Positions 31,635 to 41,030 are shown, counted from the first letter of the stretch. The stretch: 64,000 nt of DNA from JAKPPT01 sp964630305 (GCA_964630305.1 CAZVTR010000003.1:1-64000); one strand, 5' to 3'. The notes: a model not told the origin generated them from the letters alone. Numbers and translations are program-made.

Positions 31635-33680
31635 CTACATGAGCGGCTTGGGTTCGGCAAACACATAGCCCTGGCCGTAATCAATACCTATCTGAGCCGC
31701 AATGTCACGGATAGTTTCCGATTTGACAAATTCTGCTATCGTTTCAAGACCCATCGAATGAGAAATTTCATTGATAGATTTAACAATGGTTGTGTTGATA
31801 GAATTGGATTCCAGCGTTTGAATATACGAACCATCAATTTTAACATAGTCAATTGAAAGATTGCGCAAATATCCAAAAGAAGAAAATCCAGTGCCAAAAT
31901 CATCCAGTGCAAAGGTAAATCCAGCTTGCTTGAGCTGCTGGATAAAATAGCTTGCGTATGACATGTTTTGGATAGCACTAGTTTCCGTAATTTCAAAACA
32001 AAAATTAGATGCCGAGAGGCCATACTTTTCGATATTGAATAAAATGGTGCTGATTAGCTCTTCGTAGATAACTGAAGCTCCTGAGAGATTGATAGAATAA
32101 ATGTAATTAGCAAGCGGAGAATTATTATCTTTTAAGAGACGGTATATTCTAAAAGAATTTTCTACTACCCATGCATCTATTTTTGGCATGAGGTTATAGC
32201 GTTCGGCAGCCGGAATAAATGAAATTGGCGATACTACCGAGCCATCTTCATCGAGCATACGGATTAGAATTTCGGCTTTAGGTTTTTTATGGTCATTTAA
32301 CGGAACGATCGGCTGGTAGAATAAGCGGAATCTGTTTTCTTCCAGTGCTGCAGTAAGCTTACTAATCCACTCCATTTCACCTCTGCGTTTGGCAAATTGT
32401 TCGTCATGCTGGTTGTAGAGAATGGTTTTTCCGCCGCCTTCTTCTTTAGCAAGGTGCAAGGCAACATCGGCACATGCGAGCATGTAGTGAACATCCCCGC
32501 TGTCTTTGTCGATAGTAGCAATTCCTATAGAGATGCTGAGCGGGAAAACCGTATTGTTCCACAAAAAATTTTGTTTTCGGCTGAGTTCATGGATGCGGTT
32601 AGCAACGGATACTGCGTCGCGCGGAGTGCAGTTTAGGAGCAGAATTGCAAAATCATCTCCTCCCATGCGTGCGCATACATCATTGCGCTGTATGACTGTC
32701 TGTAAAAATGAAGCTACCTGTCTTAATAGCTCATCCCCGGCGATAACTCCGCAGGTATCATTGATTACTTTAAATCTGTCAATGTCGAGTATGAGCAGCG
32801 CATGGCTCATATTGGTTTTTTTTACATTTTTTATAAACTCATTGAGTTTATACGAAAACTCATCACGGTTAGAAAGTCCTGTGAGAATATCATGGTTAGA
32901 TTGATAGGTAAGCCGTTCAGAAAGCTTTTTTATTTCGGTTATGTCATGCAGATCGATTACATATCCGCTGAGTTTTTGGTTTGAGGATTCCAGCCTCGTG
33001 ACAGTGCAGTTTAAAAAAATGCTCATTCCTCCTTTGGTTTTATGCATTACTTCGGTTAAATAGATAGGAGTTTCTGAGCTGTTCTTTACAAGCGTAAAAA
33101 AGTCTTGCTGCGTCTCTGCATCCATTGCATTAAAGAATTCTGAAAAATGCTTTCCTTTTGCACTTTCTTCTGAGGTACCAAGGATATCGCACGCAATAGG
33201 ATTCATAAATTGGATAATAAAGTCAGTGTCTGTCGCAATGATTCCTTCGTTGATAGAGGTTAATATTGCACCAAATAATTTTTGTTGTTTTGCAAGCTCC
33301 CGTTCAATTTTATGCTTGTAAATTGCTATTTCGATAGTATTAAGAATATCTTTGTCCTTAAAAGGCTTGAGAATGTACCCGTAGGGATGTGCAGTTTTTG
33401 CCCGCTCGAGCGTCTGTGAATCTGAAAATGCAGTGAGAAATACCGTTGGAATATCGAGGTTCTCATAGCAATATTGAGCTGCAGTAATGCCATCGGCATC
33501 TCCCTGGAGCATAATATCAGAAAGGAGCAGATCAGGATTGAGTTCTTTTGCTAATTCGATTGCAGTTTCAGCTTTTTCGGTCATACCCACTACAAAATAG
33601 CCAAACCGTTCAAGCTTGCGCTGCAAATCGATTGCAATAATTTTTTCATCTTCAAGAATCAGTATTTTATCATTAGTCAT
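31635..33680 (-). CDS. REC-PAS-GGDEF-EAL cyclic di-GMP protein
   Basis: A 681-residue response regulator. The receiver domain (1-120) has the acceptor aspartate in PDLLLSDIML and the switch lysine in ILKPFKD. A PAS domain (about 135-245) follows. The GGDEF domain (about 260-425) has MGGDDFAILL, where Asp replaces the second acidic Glu, so cyclase activity is uncertain. The EAL domain (about 440-680) reads EILIRM at the EAL position but keeps SINLSG, FEITET, DDFGTGFSSF, VKIDGSYI and ETIAEFV, so it looks competent for cyclic di-GMP hydrolysis. The cognate kinase is not adjacent. Confidence 0.9.
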   Translation of the reverse strand: MTNDKILILEDEKIIAIDLQRKLERFGYFVVGMTEKAETAIELAKELNPDLLLSDIMLQGDADGITAAQYCYENLDIPTVFLTAFSDSQTLERAKTAHPYGYILKPFKDKDILNTIEIAIYKHKIERELAKQQKLFGAILTSINEGIIATDTDFIIQFMNPIACDILGTSEESAKGKHFSEFFNAMDAETQQDFFTLVKNSSETPIYLTEVMHKTKGGMSIFLNCTVTRLESSNQKLSGYVIDLHDITEIKKLSERLTYQSNHDILTGLSNRDEFSYKLNEFIKNVKKTNMSHALLILDIDRFKVINDTCGVIAGDELLRQVASFLQTVIQRNDVCARMGGDDFAILLLNCTPRDAVSVANRIHELSRKQNFLWNNTVFPLSISIGIATIDKDSGDVHYMLACADVALHLAKEEGGGKTILYNQHDEQFAKRRGEMEWISKLTAALEENRFRLFYQPIVPLNDHKKPKAEILIRMLDEDGSVVSPISFIPAAERYNLMPKIDAWVVENSFRIYRLLKDNNSPLANYIYSINLSGASVIYEELISTILFNIEKYGLSASNFCFEITETSAIQNMSYASYFIQQLKQAGFTFALDDFGTGFSSFGYLRNLSIDYVKIDGSYIQTLESNSINTTIVKSINEISHSMGLETIAEFVKSETIRDIAAQIGIDYGQGYVFAEPKPLM

Positions 33681-33924
33681 CTGCCATGCTCCTCCTTAGA
33701 CAATCCATTCGGTAACATTCATTTTGCCTGTCTTAAGTTTTTTATATTGCTTATCAATTGATATATTTATAATACAATATTCTAGACAATTTGCAAGTCT
33801 GCTAGAAAGTTTTTATGTATTTGTCGTATAAATAGTTGGCGAACCACAGGGATAAACGTTCCCAGTATAGGTACTAGTTCAATGGTCTTTATCAGTTTTG
33901 CTCATTCTGATACAGTAACTATCT

Positions 33925-34291
33925 ATGAAGCAAAAATTGCAAGTTATCTATGAAGATACTAACGTTATCGCCATCAATAAGCCTGCGGGTATACTCTCAA
34001 TAGCAGACAGGTACGATAGAAACGCACCGGTAGTAACTGATTTTCTCCCTCAAACTGCCGGGCAATATTTTATAGTGCATCGGNNNNNNNNNNNNNNNNN
34101 NNNNNNNNNNNNNNNNNNNNNNNNNNNNNNNNNNNNNNNNNNNNNNNNNNNNNNNNNNNNNNNNNNNNNNNNNNNNNNNNNNNGCTGTGCAAATTTCCTT
34201 TACATATCCGGATACTGGTGTTACGATTACCATCGAGGCGGAGTATCCAAAAGATTTTAGTGCAGTAATCAAACAGCTTGATAAACTCTAG
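33925..34291 (+). CDS. RluA-family pseudouridine synthase (interrupted by gap)
   Basis: The first 53 residues (QVIYEDTNVIAINKPAGILS, ending IVHR) match RluA-type synthases, whose catalytic motif HRLDxxTSG would begin at the last residues before the gap. After the 100-N gap the sequence resumes at 34184 in a different apparent frame with 35 residues: AVQISFTYPDTG at the start and FSAVIKQLDKL at the end, typical of a C-terminal lid. Family members are about 230-300 residues, so the gap probably hides more than 100 bases. It is a rRNA or tRNA modifying enzyme; the target is not known. Confidence 0.75.
34084..34183. other. Scaffold gap (100 N)
   Basis: Undetermined bases inside the pseudouridine synthase gene, starting just at the catalytic motif. 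Confidence 0.99.
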
Positions 34292-34330
34292 ACCTTATTC
34301 TGGTATGAGTGAGGTGGTCTAATACATTGT

Positions 34331-35296
34331 ATGTTCACTATAACTCATAAAGTGCTCGGTTCTTATAAATCTGTAGTTCTGAGAGATGAGCAAGGCTCAG
34401 AAGCAGTGATAGTGCCTGAGCTAGGTGGAATGGTACATGAGCTTACTCTTCCATTATTGTCAGCAGACGGTGTAACAACAGCATACCAATCGGTGTTGCG
34501 AAGTGATTCGCAGGAAGAGCTTTCCAGTAATCCATATTACCGCGGAAGGTTTATGGCGCCATTTTGCGGCAGAATTCCGGAAGGAACGTATCGATTCAAT
34601 GGACGGCAATACAAACTGCATATCAATATGCCCGTGGAAAACAATGCGCTTCATGGCTTTTTGTATCGAATGGAGATGCAAGTCTTATCGAGCTATGCTG
34701 ATGAATCCAGGGCAGAGCTGCGGCTGCATCGTATAATTAGCCCGCAGGATGAACCGGGATATCCCTTTAGCCTTCAGATTATCATAACGTATACGCTCGA
34801 TGCCCAGGGTTTTACTATTGAGGTCACGGTTGCAAATCTTGGCACAGAAAGTTTACCGCTCACGCTGGGGTGGCATCCTTATTTTAAACTTCCTGGCAAA
34901 CTTTCGGAGTGGATCCTAACCATGGATGCTGATTTATACTTTCCCACTACAAGTAAGCTCCTTCCGACAGGAGCTTTGCTCTCTGTTGGAGGAACAGAGT
35001 ACGATTTTAGGAAGGGCAGGCCGCTTGTTCACGCAAACCTTGATGGCTGTTTTGCATTCCCGAGTTTCGTTCAGCTGGAACATCCACAAACTCATACCGG
35101 TATCTCTCTGGAGATAGATAGAAAGTTATTTAATAAAATGCATCTTTTTATTCCGCCAGAGCGAGATTCTGTTGCTCTTGAACCGGTATCAGCATCGGGT
35201 GCGGCTTTTGTCATGCCGCATCTTGGACTTACTGTGCTCACTGCAGGGGCATCCAAAACAGGATCGATTCGTGTTCAAGCTTTTAAGAATAACTAA
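34331..35296 (+). CDS. Aldose 1-epimerase (galactose mutarotase family)
   Basis: A 321-residue protein with the fold-specific blocks APFCGRIPEGTYRFNG, ENNALHGFLYR and LGWHPYFKLPG, including the catalytic His region. A glutamate near the end (SVALEPVSAS) is the likely base. It interconverts anomers of aldohexoses, linking sugar uptake to catabolism, though substrate choice among family members (including YeaD-like hexose-6-phosphate epimerases) is open. It stands alone on the plus strand. Confidence 0.85.
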   Translation: MFTITHKVLGSYKSVVLRDEQGSEAVIVPELGGMVHELTLPLLSADGVTTAYQSVLRSDSQEELSSNPYYRGRFMAPFCGRIPEGTYRFNGRQYKLHINMPVENNALHGFLYRMEMQVLSSYADESRAELRLHRIISPQDEPGYPFSLQIIITYTLDAQGFTIEVTVANLGTESLPLTLGWHPYFKLPGKLSEWILTMDADLYFPTTSKLLPTGALLSVGGTEYDFRKGRPLVHANLDGCFAFPSFVQLEHPQTHTGISLEIDRKLFNKMHLFIPPERDSVALEPVSASGAAFVMPHLGLTVLTAGASKTGSIRVQAFKNN

Positions 35297-35319
35297 TATA
35301 ATTTGGGATAAGCAGCCAC

Positions 35320-35348
35320 TTGACGAAACACTGCAAATAGTGTACATA
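35320..35348 (+). promoter_or_regulatory. tRNA-Leu promoter
   Basis: TTGACG (35320-35325), 17 bases, TACATA (35343-35348), ending 11 bases before the tRNA. Confidence 0.5.
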
Positions 35349-35359
35349 TAGTTCCACCT

Positions 35360-35441
35360 GCGGTGATGGTGGAATTGGCAGACACGCTAGCTTGAGGTGC
35401 TAGTGCCGAGAGGCATGGAGGTTCAAGTCCTCTTCACCGCA
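35360..35441 (+). tRNA. tRNA-Leu (anticodon GAG)
   Basis: An 82-base tRNA. The acceptor stem GCGGTGA pairs with TCACCGC; the anticodon arm is CTAGC-TTGAGGT-GCTAG with GAG in the loop. There is a long variable arm (GCCGAGAGGC) as in type II tRNAs, and a T-arm with GGTTCAAGTCC. It reads CUC/CUU leucine codons. CCA is not encoded. Confidence 0.95.
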
Positions 35442-35443
35442 CG

Positions 35444-35480
35444 AAGCTGTTCTGAACTATATCAGAACAGCTTTTTTTTA
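35444..35480 (+). terminator. Terminator of tRNA-Leu
   Basis: AAGCTGTTCTGA (35444-35455) pairs with TCAGAACAGCTT (35462-35473), followed by a run of T. Confidence 0.85.
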
Positions 35481-35555
35481 TTAGCCGGATATCTTCACTT
35501 TTTCGTCTTATTGTACCTGTTATAATACCGTTTGGCGATATGTGTTATGCTGTGC

Positions 35556-36077
35556 TCAAACTTCTTCTTTGCATACACAGCCAAGAAATGCAGCAAGGCG
35601 TTCAGCTTGTTTGTGTAACGCTGCATAGCGTTTCACTGAAATTGTACTCATAATGAGATAGCGGCCATCATAGAGCTGTAAGGCATAGCCGCTTATTCTT
35701 GGATTATCAAGGAGCAGAGTTTTGCTGTATGGGTCTTCTGGAAGAAGCAGGTTTGAAGCTGTTTTAGCGCAGGTGACGTTTTGAATTTCTTGCAACGGAA
35801 AACTCCATCGCTTGGCAAAAAATAGTAAGCCAGCAGATCGGTTCACGGTATCAGCCCTTTTATTAAAGCGCCAGCTATCTTCCATGAGCGCTACCATGCC
35901 TGCAAACACTGCATACGCCCAGGCAAGAGGCATTAACGCTTCTATCCATGTTTGCACCACAGTTATTGCAACTGGAATCGAAAGTACCCAGAGCATGCGA
36001 ATCCACCAAGGGAAGCGCAGTATTGCATAGTCATCGGTAATTTTACAAAATTCATATAACCAGTAATTCTTAAACAT
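35556..36077 (-). CDS. Small membrane protein, PH-like C-terminus
   Basis: A 173-residue protein with two adjacent membrane helices (WIRMLWVLSIPVAITVV and ALMPLAWAYAVFAGMVAL) near residues 25-65. A soluble C-terminal part of about 100 residues follows, with beta-strand character (SFPLQEIQNVTC, GYALQLYDGRYLIMS). That layout resembles bacterial PH-domain membrane proteins, but the match is weak. It sits 32 bases after the HAD phosphatase gene on the same strand and is probably co-transcribed. Confidence 0.6.
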   Translation of the reverse strand: MFKNYWLYEFCKITDDYAILRFPWWIRMLWVLSIPVAITVVQTWIEALMPLAWAYAVFAGMVALMEDSWRFNKRADTVNRSAGLLFFAKRWSFPLQEIQNVTCAKTASNLLLPEDPYSKTLLLDNPRISGYALQLYDGRYLIMSTISVKRYAALHKQAERLAAFLGCVCKEEV

Positions 36078-36109
36078 AGTGCCTGCCTTTCAAAGATTTT
36101 GTATGCTTC

Positions 36110-36742
36110 CTATAAATATTGCAATAAATCTTGCAGTTTTTTGATTTTAGCAAAGGGATAGTTTTTATGCTTATCGAGCTGATCAATGAGCAACCCCTTG
36201 CAGCCAAGGTTTGTAAAACCCTGTACATAGCGCGGAATGTCATCAATGAATAAAATATCCTGGATTGGTATTTGCAATGCTTCTGCGACATGCAGGTATG
36301 CTTCCCGGTGCGGTTTTCCTTTCAGGTTATTGAAGCGAATATCAAAAATACCAGAAAAGCAATTCATACACTCCAGTTTAGCAAGAATGCGTTCAGCATG
36401 TTCCAGTGGAGCATTGGTTAAGATATATTTGGGGTGAGGGAGACTATTTAAGAAGTCCTGCAAATCAGGGTCAGGCTTTAGTGCGGATTCTTCTCCCTCC
36501 GGGTGTACGAATTTAAAATATGCTTCATAGTCAGTTACGCCATGTTCAGCCATGAGCCATTCCAAGGTTGTTCCATATAAAGGCAGCCGTTCTGCGCGTA
36601 TTTTTTTACATTCTTCGAGCGGCTTATTAAGAACGTGAGTAACAAACGTATTCATACGTGCTACGACTTCCTCTTCTAAACCATAGTGAGGGCTGTAGAG
36701 TGTATTATCGAGATCAAAGAGCAGTGTAGTAATCATGTGCAC
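36110..36742 (-). CDS. HAD-superfamily pyrimidine 5'-nucleotidase-like phosphatase
   Basis: A 210-residue HAD hydrolase. Motif I is LLFDLDNTLY, with both catalytic aspartates; motif II lies in KYILTNAPLEHAE (Thr-Asn); the lysine motif is in GKPHREAYL and motif IV is ILFIDDIPRYVQG. The DLDNTLY start and length match the SSM1/pyrimidine 5'-nucleotidase type of HAD enzyme. The substrate is probably a nucleoside monophosphate but is not shown. Confidence 0.83.
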   Translation of the reverse strand: MHMITTLLFDLDNTLYSPHYGLEEEVVARMNTFVTHVLNKPLEECKKIRAERLPLYGTTLEWLMAEHGVTDYEAYFKFVHPEGEESALKPDPDLQDFLNSLPHPKYILTNAPLEHAERILAKLECMNCFSGIFDIRFNNLKGKPHREAYLHVAEALQIPIQDILFIDDIPRYVQGFTNLGCKGLLIDQLDKHKNYPFAKIKKLQDLLQYL

Positions 36743-36865
36743 CTATTCATACCATGATGTTGAAAAAAAAACAACGCTTGACACAGCAGCAAAAAATAGA
36801 TATAAAAAACTTTAAGCGTTTTGAATATTGCAACATAATTTTGTTTATAGAAATGGGAAACTGCA

Positions 36866-37489
36866 ATGAGTGAATCTGCATTAAAAGCATTTGAATTATT
36901 GTTTCATTTAGCACGGTCTGGAGACTCATCGCTCGCAAAGCTCGCTCGAGAGACAGGGTGGGACAAAGCGACTGCATTGCGGTATCTTACCGCAATGGAG
37001 AAAAAAGGTGTAGTAGAACGGCGCAATGGTGACTGGACACTTGGGTTAGCGCTGGTAGAACTTGCAAGCCGTGTTCCTGTGAGCTCTAANNNNNNNNNNN
37101 NNNNNNNNNNNNNNNNNNNNNNNNNNNNNNNNNNNNNNNNNNNNNNNNNNNNNNNNNNNNNNNNNNNNNNNNNNNNNNNNNNNNNNNNNATTAAGCGCGG
37201 CTGGGCAATTGATGATGAAGAGTTTGAACAGGGACTTATCTGTTATGCGCTTCCTATCGAGTTTCCTCGGTTTGGGTTTTTAGGCGCAGTGAGTGTTTCC
37301 GGTCCGGCGAGCCGAATGCAGCATGGGAGAAACGAAATCCTTGCAGCACTGCGCTGGACTGTTACCTGTCTCCACAATGAAATCAATGGCGGAGAGGAAG
37401 AAAATGGCGAACCTGCGCTGTTTGCTCCAGGCTGCGGCGGTTTTAAGAGCAGCGACTGGCACCGTCCGGGCAGTGAAACATTTGAATAA
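36866..37489 (+). CDS. IclR-type transcriptional regulator (interrupted by gap)
   Basis: The start ATG 36866 opens a winged helix-turn-helix (residues 1-65: SLAKLARETGWDKATALRYL, then EKKGVVERRNGDWTLGLALVEL). The 100-N gap (37090-37189) removes the start of the effector domain. It resumes with IKRGWAIDDEEFEQGLICYA, the family's RGWAxDxEE motif, and LGAVSVSGPASRM. The apparent 207 residues are about 40 short of typical IclR proteins, so the gap is larger than drawn. The regulated pathway is unknown. Confidence 0.8.
   Translation: MSESALKAFELLFHLARSGDSSLAKLARETGWDKATALRYLTAMEKKGVVERRNGDWTLGLALVELASRVPVSSXXXXXXXXXXXXXXXXXXXXXXXXXXXXXXXXXXIKRGWAIDDEEFEQGLICYALPIEFPRFGFLGAVSVSGPASRMQHGRNEILAALRWTVTCLHNEINGGEEENGEPALFAPGCGGFKSSDWHRPGSETFE
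37090..37189. other. Scaffold gap (100 N)
   Basis: Undetermined bases inside the IclR regulator gene. Confidence 0.99.
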
Positions 37490-37546
37490 GCCGGGAAGAC
37501 TAAATTATTAGCTGTTTACATTAAAAATTTTTAATAAATTTCTACT

Positions 37547-37583
37547 AAAAGCCCGGAGGTTCAGTGCTACTCTCCGGGCTTTT
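37547..37583. terminator. Bidirectional terminator between IclR and ssb
   Basis: GCCCGGAG (37551-37558) pairs with CTCCGGGC (37572-37579), with AAAA before and TTTT after. Confidence 0.8.
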
Positions 37584-37598
37584 GATTACAGTACTTTA

Positions 37599-37982
37599 CT
37601 AAAATACAAGATCTTGTTTTTGCCCCTCCTGTTTTGTTTCAGAATTTTGTTTTTTGCTGGGCATAAAATCGACATGGTCAGCGACTATTTTTACCCTCGA
37701 ATTATGCTTGCCGTTCTGATCCACCCATCGATCTTGCTTGATTCTCCCGACAACTCGGACACCCTTTCCCTTTTTTAAGAACGAGGCGCAATTTTCAGCC
37801 AGTTTTGCCCACGTTTCAATGCTCAAAAATGATGTTTCTTTTTCCGTGTCATTGTTGGCTTTGTAGTATCGGTTTGAAGCAATAGCAAATTGACATACGG
37901 CAGTGCCTGTCGGTGTTGTTTTAATTTCCGGATCTTCGACAAGATTTCCCTCAATAATCACAGAATTCATGTTACTCAGCAT
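37599..37982 (-). CDS. ssb: Single-stranded DNA-binding protein
   Basis: A 127-residue SSB with the OB-fold blocks NSVIIEGNLVEDPEIKTTPTG, then FAIASNR, LSIETWAKLAENCASFLKKG and VRVVGRIKQDRW. AAGGAG lies six bases before the ATG at 37982. The C-terminus is short and ends QDLVF instead of the usual acidic DDDIPF tail; only a weak partner-binding tip is kept. It could be a secondary SSB. Confidence 0.92.
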   Translation of the reverse strand: MLSNMNSVIIEGNLVEDPEIKTTPTGTAVCQFAIASNRYYKANNDTEKETSFLSIETWAKLAENCASFLKKGKGVRVVGRIKQDRWVDQNGKHNSRVKIVADHVDFMPSKKQNSETKQEGQKQDLVF

Positions 37983-38235
37983 ATAATTCTCCTTGCGGTT
38001 TTATATTCCCGCTGTATTGTGAATTTTAAGAAAGCTGACTGCTTTCTTGGTTTTATAGCGTGAAGGCTATAAGTCCGGTCGTTACTCTGAACACGCACGT
38101 GTGGAAGAAAAACTATGATGCAATAGCGAAGGCTCAAAATTTGTTCAATGGTAAGGCCGATATCGGGCGCCCTTGTATGCTATTATTCATCAATGCTGAT
38201 AATCATGCACGCGTTGTTTTACATCTATTTCTGCC
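37983..38235. other. Intergenic region upstream of thrS leader
   Basis: Holds the 5' side of ssb and an AAAGC-tgact-GCTTT hairpin (near 38030-38045). I recognise no coding or RNA gene here. Confidence 0.5.
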
Positions 38236-38264
38236 TTGACTCATTTTTTGTTCCAGTGCATAGT
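38236..38264 (+). promoter_or_regulatory. Promoter of the thrS T-box transcript
   Basis: TTGACT (38236-38241), a 17-base spacer and CATAGT (38259-38264); transcription would begin at about 38271, exactly where Stem I of the T-box leader starts. Confidence 0.6.
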
Positions 38265-38270
38265 AAGGGG

Positions 38271-38540
38271 CAAAGCGCTGATGGAGACGAGTACGCGCTG
38301 CAAGCCTATGAGAGAAGCATGCCCCTGGGCTGAGAGGCAGCGAGGAACGGCAGAGCGGAAAACCACTCCGGAGCTGTACTGGTGAACGCTTATTCCAGTA
38401 ATGGTAAATCCTTATTGAATAGAGTGAGTAATCAGTATCGGGTGCTCCCGTTATAGAGCTTAGAGAGCGGCATCTGAATATGTGTTTAAAGACGTATGCA
38501 CATACCTCAATGCCGAAGTAAGGTGGTACCGCGGAACAAG
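38271..38540 (+). ncRNA. T-box riboswitch, threonine (specifier ACC)
   Basis: The conserved T-box sequence AGGTGGTACCGCGG is at 38521-38534. Upstream, Stem I is recognisable: AAGCG (38273-38277) pairs with CGCTT (38387-38391) and AGTAC (38290-38294) with GTACT (38376-38380). Between them are the kink-turn GA-rich strands and an ATGAGAGA distal element. The specifier ACC (38362-38364) precedes the typical ACTCCGGAGCTG run and is a threonine codon, matching the downstream thrS. A long hairpin CGGCAT/ATGCCG (38468-38515) precedes the T-box. I find no T-tailed terminator between it and thrS, so control may be on translation. T-boxes bind uncharged tRNA to switch synthetase expression. Confidence 0.88.
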
Positions 38541-38663
38541 CGCGCTGTCAGGCCGTTGGCATGAACAGCGGGAGCCAATCAGTCTGCATCAAAAACTGGC
38601 TTTAGCATGTTTCGTCCTTACGCATAGCGCACAACTGCGCATCCTGTGCAAGGAGTACCTTTT

Positions 38664-40249
38664 ATGAAGTATCCTATCGAAACAGTGCGGCATTCACTGT
38701 CGCATGTCATGGCAGAAGCAGTCATCAAGCTGTTTCCTGGAACCAAAGTAGCAATTGGACCGGCAATTGATGATGGGTTTTACTATGACTTTCAATTTGC
38801 ACAACCCATTCAGCCCGATGATCTCCCCGCAATCGAAAAAGAAATGCGGAGAATTATTGCTCAAGGTTCAGAATTTATCAGGAAAGAAATTTCTAAAGCA
38901 GAAGCTAAAAAACTATTTGCCAATGAACCATTCAAGCTTGAACTCATCGATGAACTCGAAGATGGCACTATCACGATTTATGAACAGGGTAGCTTTATCG
39001 ACTTATGCCGGGGACCGCATGTTGCATCGACCAAGGACCTCCCCGCAGATGCTTTTAAGCTGAGAGCGATAGCCGGCGCATACTGGCGCGGCGATGAAAA
39101 ACGTCCAATGCTCACCCGCATCTATGCCTATGCGTTTGCAAACAAGCAGGAGCTTGAAGCGCACCTCAAAATGCTCGAAGAAGCTGAAAAGCGCGACAAC
39201 CGCAGGCTTGGAAAAGAACTCGATCTCTATTCGGTGCATGAAGAAGCTGGCCCTGGTCTCGTTTACTGGCATCCGCGTGCTGGACGCTTTAGAGTAGAAC
39301 TAGAAAACTGGTGGCGTTCTGAACATTACCGCAATGGCTATGAGATTCTCTTTACGCCGCATGTTGGCAAGAGCTGGCTCTGGGAAACGTCCGGGCATCT
39401 TGGGTTTTATAAGGGCAACATGTACTCGGCAATGAAAATTGATGAGGATGACTACTACATTAAGCCGATGAACTGTCCCTTCCATATTATGATTTATAAA
39501 ACGCAGCTTCGGTCATATCGGGATTTGCCGCTCCGCTGGGCAGAGCTCGGCACTGTGTATCGGTATGAGCGATCTGGCGTGCTGCATGGGCTCATGCGCG
39601 TGCGTGGTTTTACTCAGGATGATGCGCACATTATCTGCACCCCGGAGCAGATCGAAGATGAAATAGCAGAAGTCCTGCGGTTTAGCCTCTCTATGTGGAA
39701 AACGCTAGGCTTCTCGGAAATTAAGGCATACCTTGCGACACGCCCTGCCGATTCTGTTGGAGAGCCGGCACGCTGGGATCAAGCGCTCGAATCTCTCCGC
39801 AAAGCTGTAGAAAAACAGCAGCTTGCGTATGAAATTGATGAGGGCGGCGGAGCATTCTATGGTCCAAAGATCGACCTTAAAATAAAAGATGCAATTGGGC
39901 GTGAGTGGCAAATGACTACAATCCAGTTCGATTTTAACCTGCCAGAGCGTTTTGATATGACCTACATTGATGCCGATGGCCAGAAAAAGCGCCCGTACAT
40001 GGTGCACCGCGCACTTCTCGGATCGCTTGAGCGTTTCTTTGGAGTGTATCTTGAAAGCACTGCAGGCGCATTCCCGGTATGGCTTGCTCCAGACCAAATA
40101 GCGGTAATTCCCGTTGGTCCCGATTTTAATGATTATGCGGTTGAGCTTAACAATACACTGCGCGGTTCCGGCATGAGGAGCATTGCGATGCTCAATGAAG
40201 ACCGCATGAATGCGAAGATTCGTCAGGCTCAGCAGTTAAAGATTCCTTA
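38664..40249 (+). CDS. thrS: Threonyl-tRNA synthetase (3' end in gap)
   Basis: The start is ATG 38664, with AAGGAG (38650-38655) eight bases upstream. The 528 visible residues begin at the editing domain (HSLSHVMAEAV and a later CRGPH), so the N-terminal TGS domain of most ThrRS proteins is absent. The class II catalytic core follows: motif 2 region YRYERSGVLHGLMRVRGF, then the zinc ligand in MNCPFHIMIY and motif 3 HRALLGSLERFFG. The anticodon-binding domain begins VIPVG and is cut by the gap with about 50 residues missing. It charges tRNA-Thr and is controlled by the upstream T-box. Confidence 0.95.
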
Positions 40250-40349
40250 NNNNNNNNNNNNNNNNNNNNNNNNNNNNNNNNNNNNNNNNNNNNNNNNNNN
40301 NNNNNNNNNNNNNNNNNNNNNNNNNNNNNNNNNNNNNNNNNNNNNNNNN
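40250..40349. other. Scaffold gap (100 N) between two genes
   Basis: It hides the end of thrS and the start of a membrane-protein gene. The reading frame across it is open only by chance. Confidence 0.99.
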
Positions 40350-41030
40350 TTTTCTTCGCTTGTAATGCTGCTTATACTTAGGTTTATGCTTGCCGGGAAA
40401 TTGCTGCAGGGGTATCTCCTATGGAATTTGATACTTGCGATTGTCCCTGCTTTAATTTCCTGGGCAGTACTCAAGCATACGGAATACTTTGAACATAAAG
40501 GCTGGCATAGTGCAGTCAATATAGCAGGATTCTTTGCATGGTTAATTTTTTATCCCAATGCCCCCTATGTGTTTACAGATTTTATCCATGTAATTAATCG
40601 CTCAAATCTTGGCTATGTGGCTGCACCCTGGCTTTCTCGACTTGATTTGCTCTGGTTTGATATTATTCTCAACGCCGCATTTGCATTTGTTGGGCATTTC
40701 ATGGGACTCTTATCCATGTATTTCATGCAGGTAGTATTACGAAAGCTGTACGGAAGAACAATTAGCTGGGTAGCAGTTTTGCCTGCAGTGATTTTATCTG
40801 GTATAGGAATACATTTGGGAAGATTTTCGCGCTATAATTCCTGGGATATGGTATTTCATCCAATCGATACGTTTCAAGCAATACTTAAAATATTTACTAT
40901 GCCGTCTGCGCTGTTGTTTTCGCTTGCATTTTCTTTTTTCATTGCAATAACGTATATTATGTTCTATATTGTGATTAAGCCCGATACAGCTGCTGCTCAT
41001 ACAGCTGATTCGCGCATTATACCATCGTGA
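40350..41030 (+). CDS. DUF1361-family membrane protein (5' end in gap)
   Basis: The last 226 residues of an integral membrane protein with about six helices. The family block FYPNAPYVFTDFIHV is present, along with LDLLWFDIIL and IHLGRFSRYNSWD. These identify DUF1361, whose function is not established. It is unrelated to ThrRS, although an uninterrupted frame joins them through the gap. A large inverted repeat overlaps its stop codon. Confidence 0.8.
   Translation, partial: FSSLVMLLILRFMLAGKLLQGYLLWNLILAIVPALISWAVLKHTEYFEHKGWHSAVNIAGFFAWLIFYPNAPYVFTDFIHVINRSNLGYVAAPWLSRLDLLWFDIILNAAFAFVGHFMGLLSMYFMQVVLRKLYGRTISWVAVLPAVILSGIGIHLGRFSRYNSWDMVFHPIDTFQAILKIFTMPSALLFSLAFSFFIAITYIMFYIVIKPDTAAAHTADSRIIPS

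Noticed and set aside
38646..41030. One 794-residue reading frame joining ThrRS to a membrane protein
   Set aside because: The join passes through 100 N. The left half is ThrRS and the right half DUF1361; the frame is open only because N was read through.
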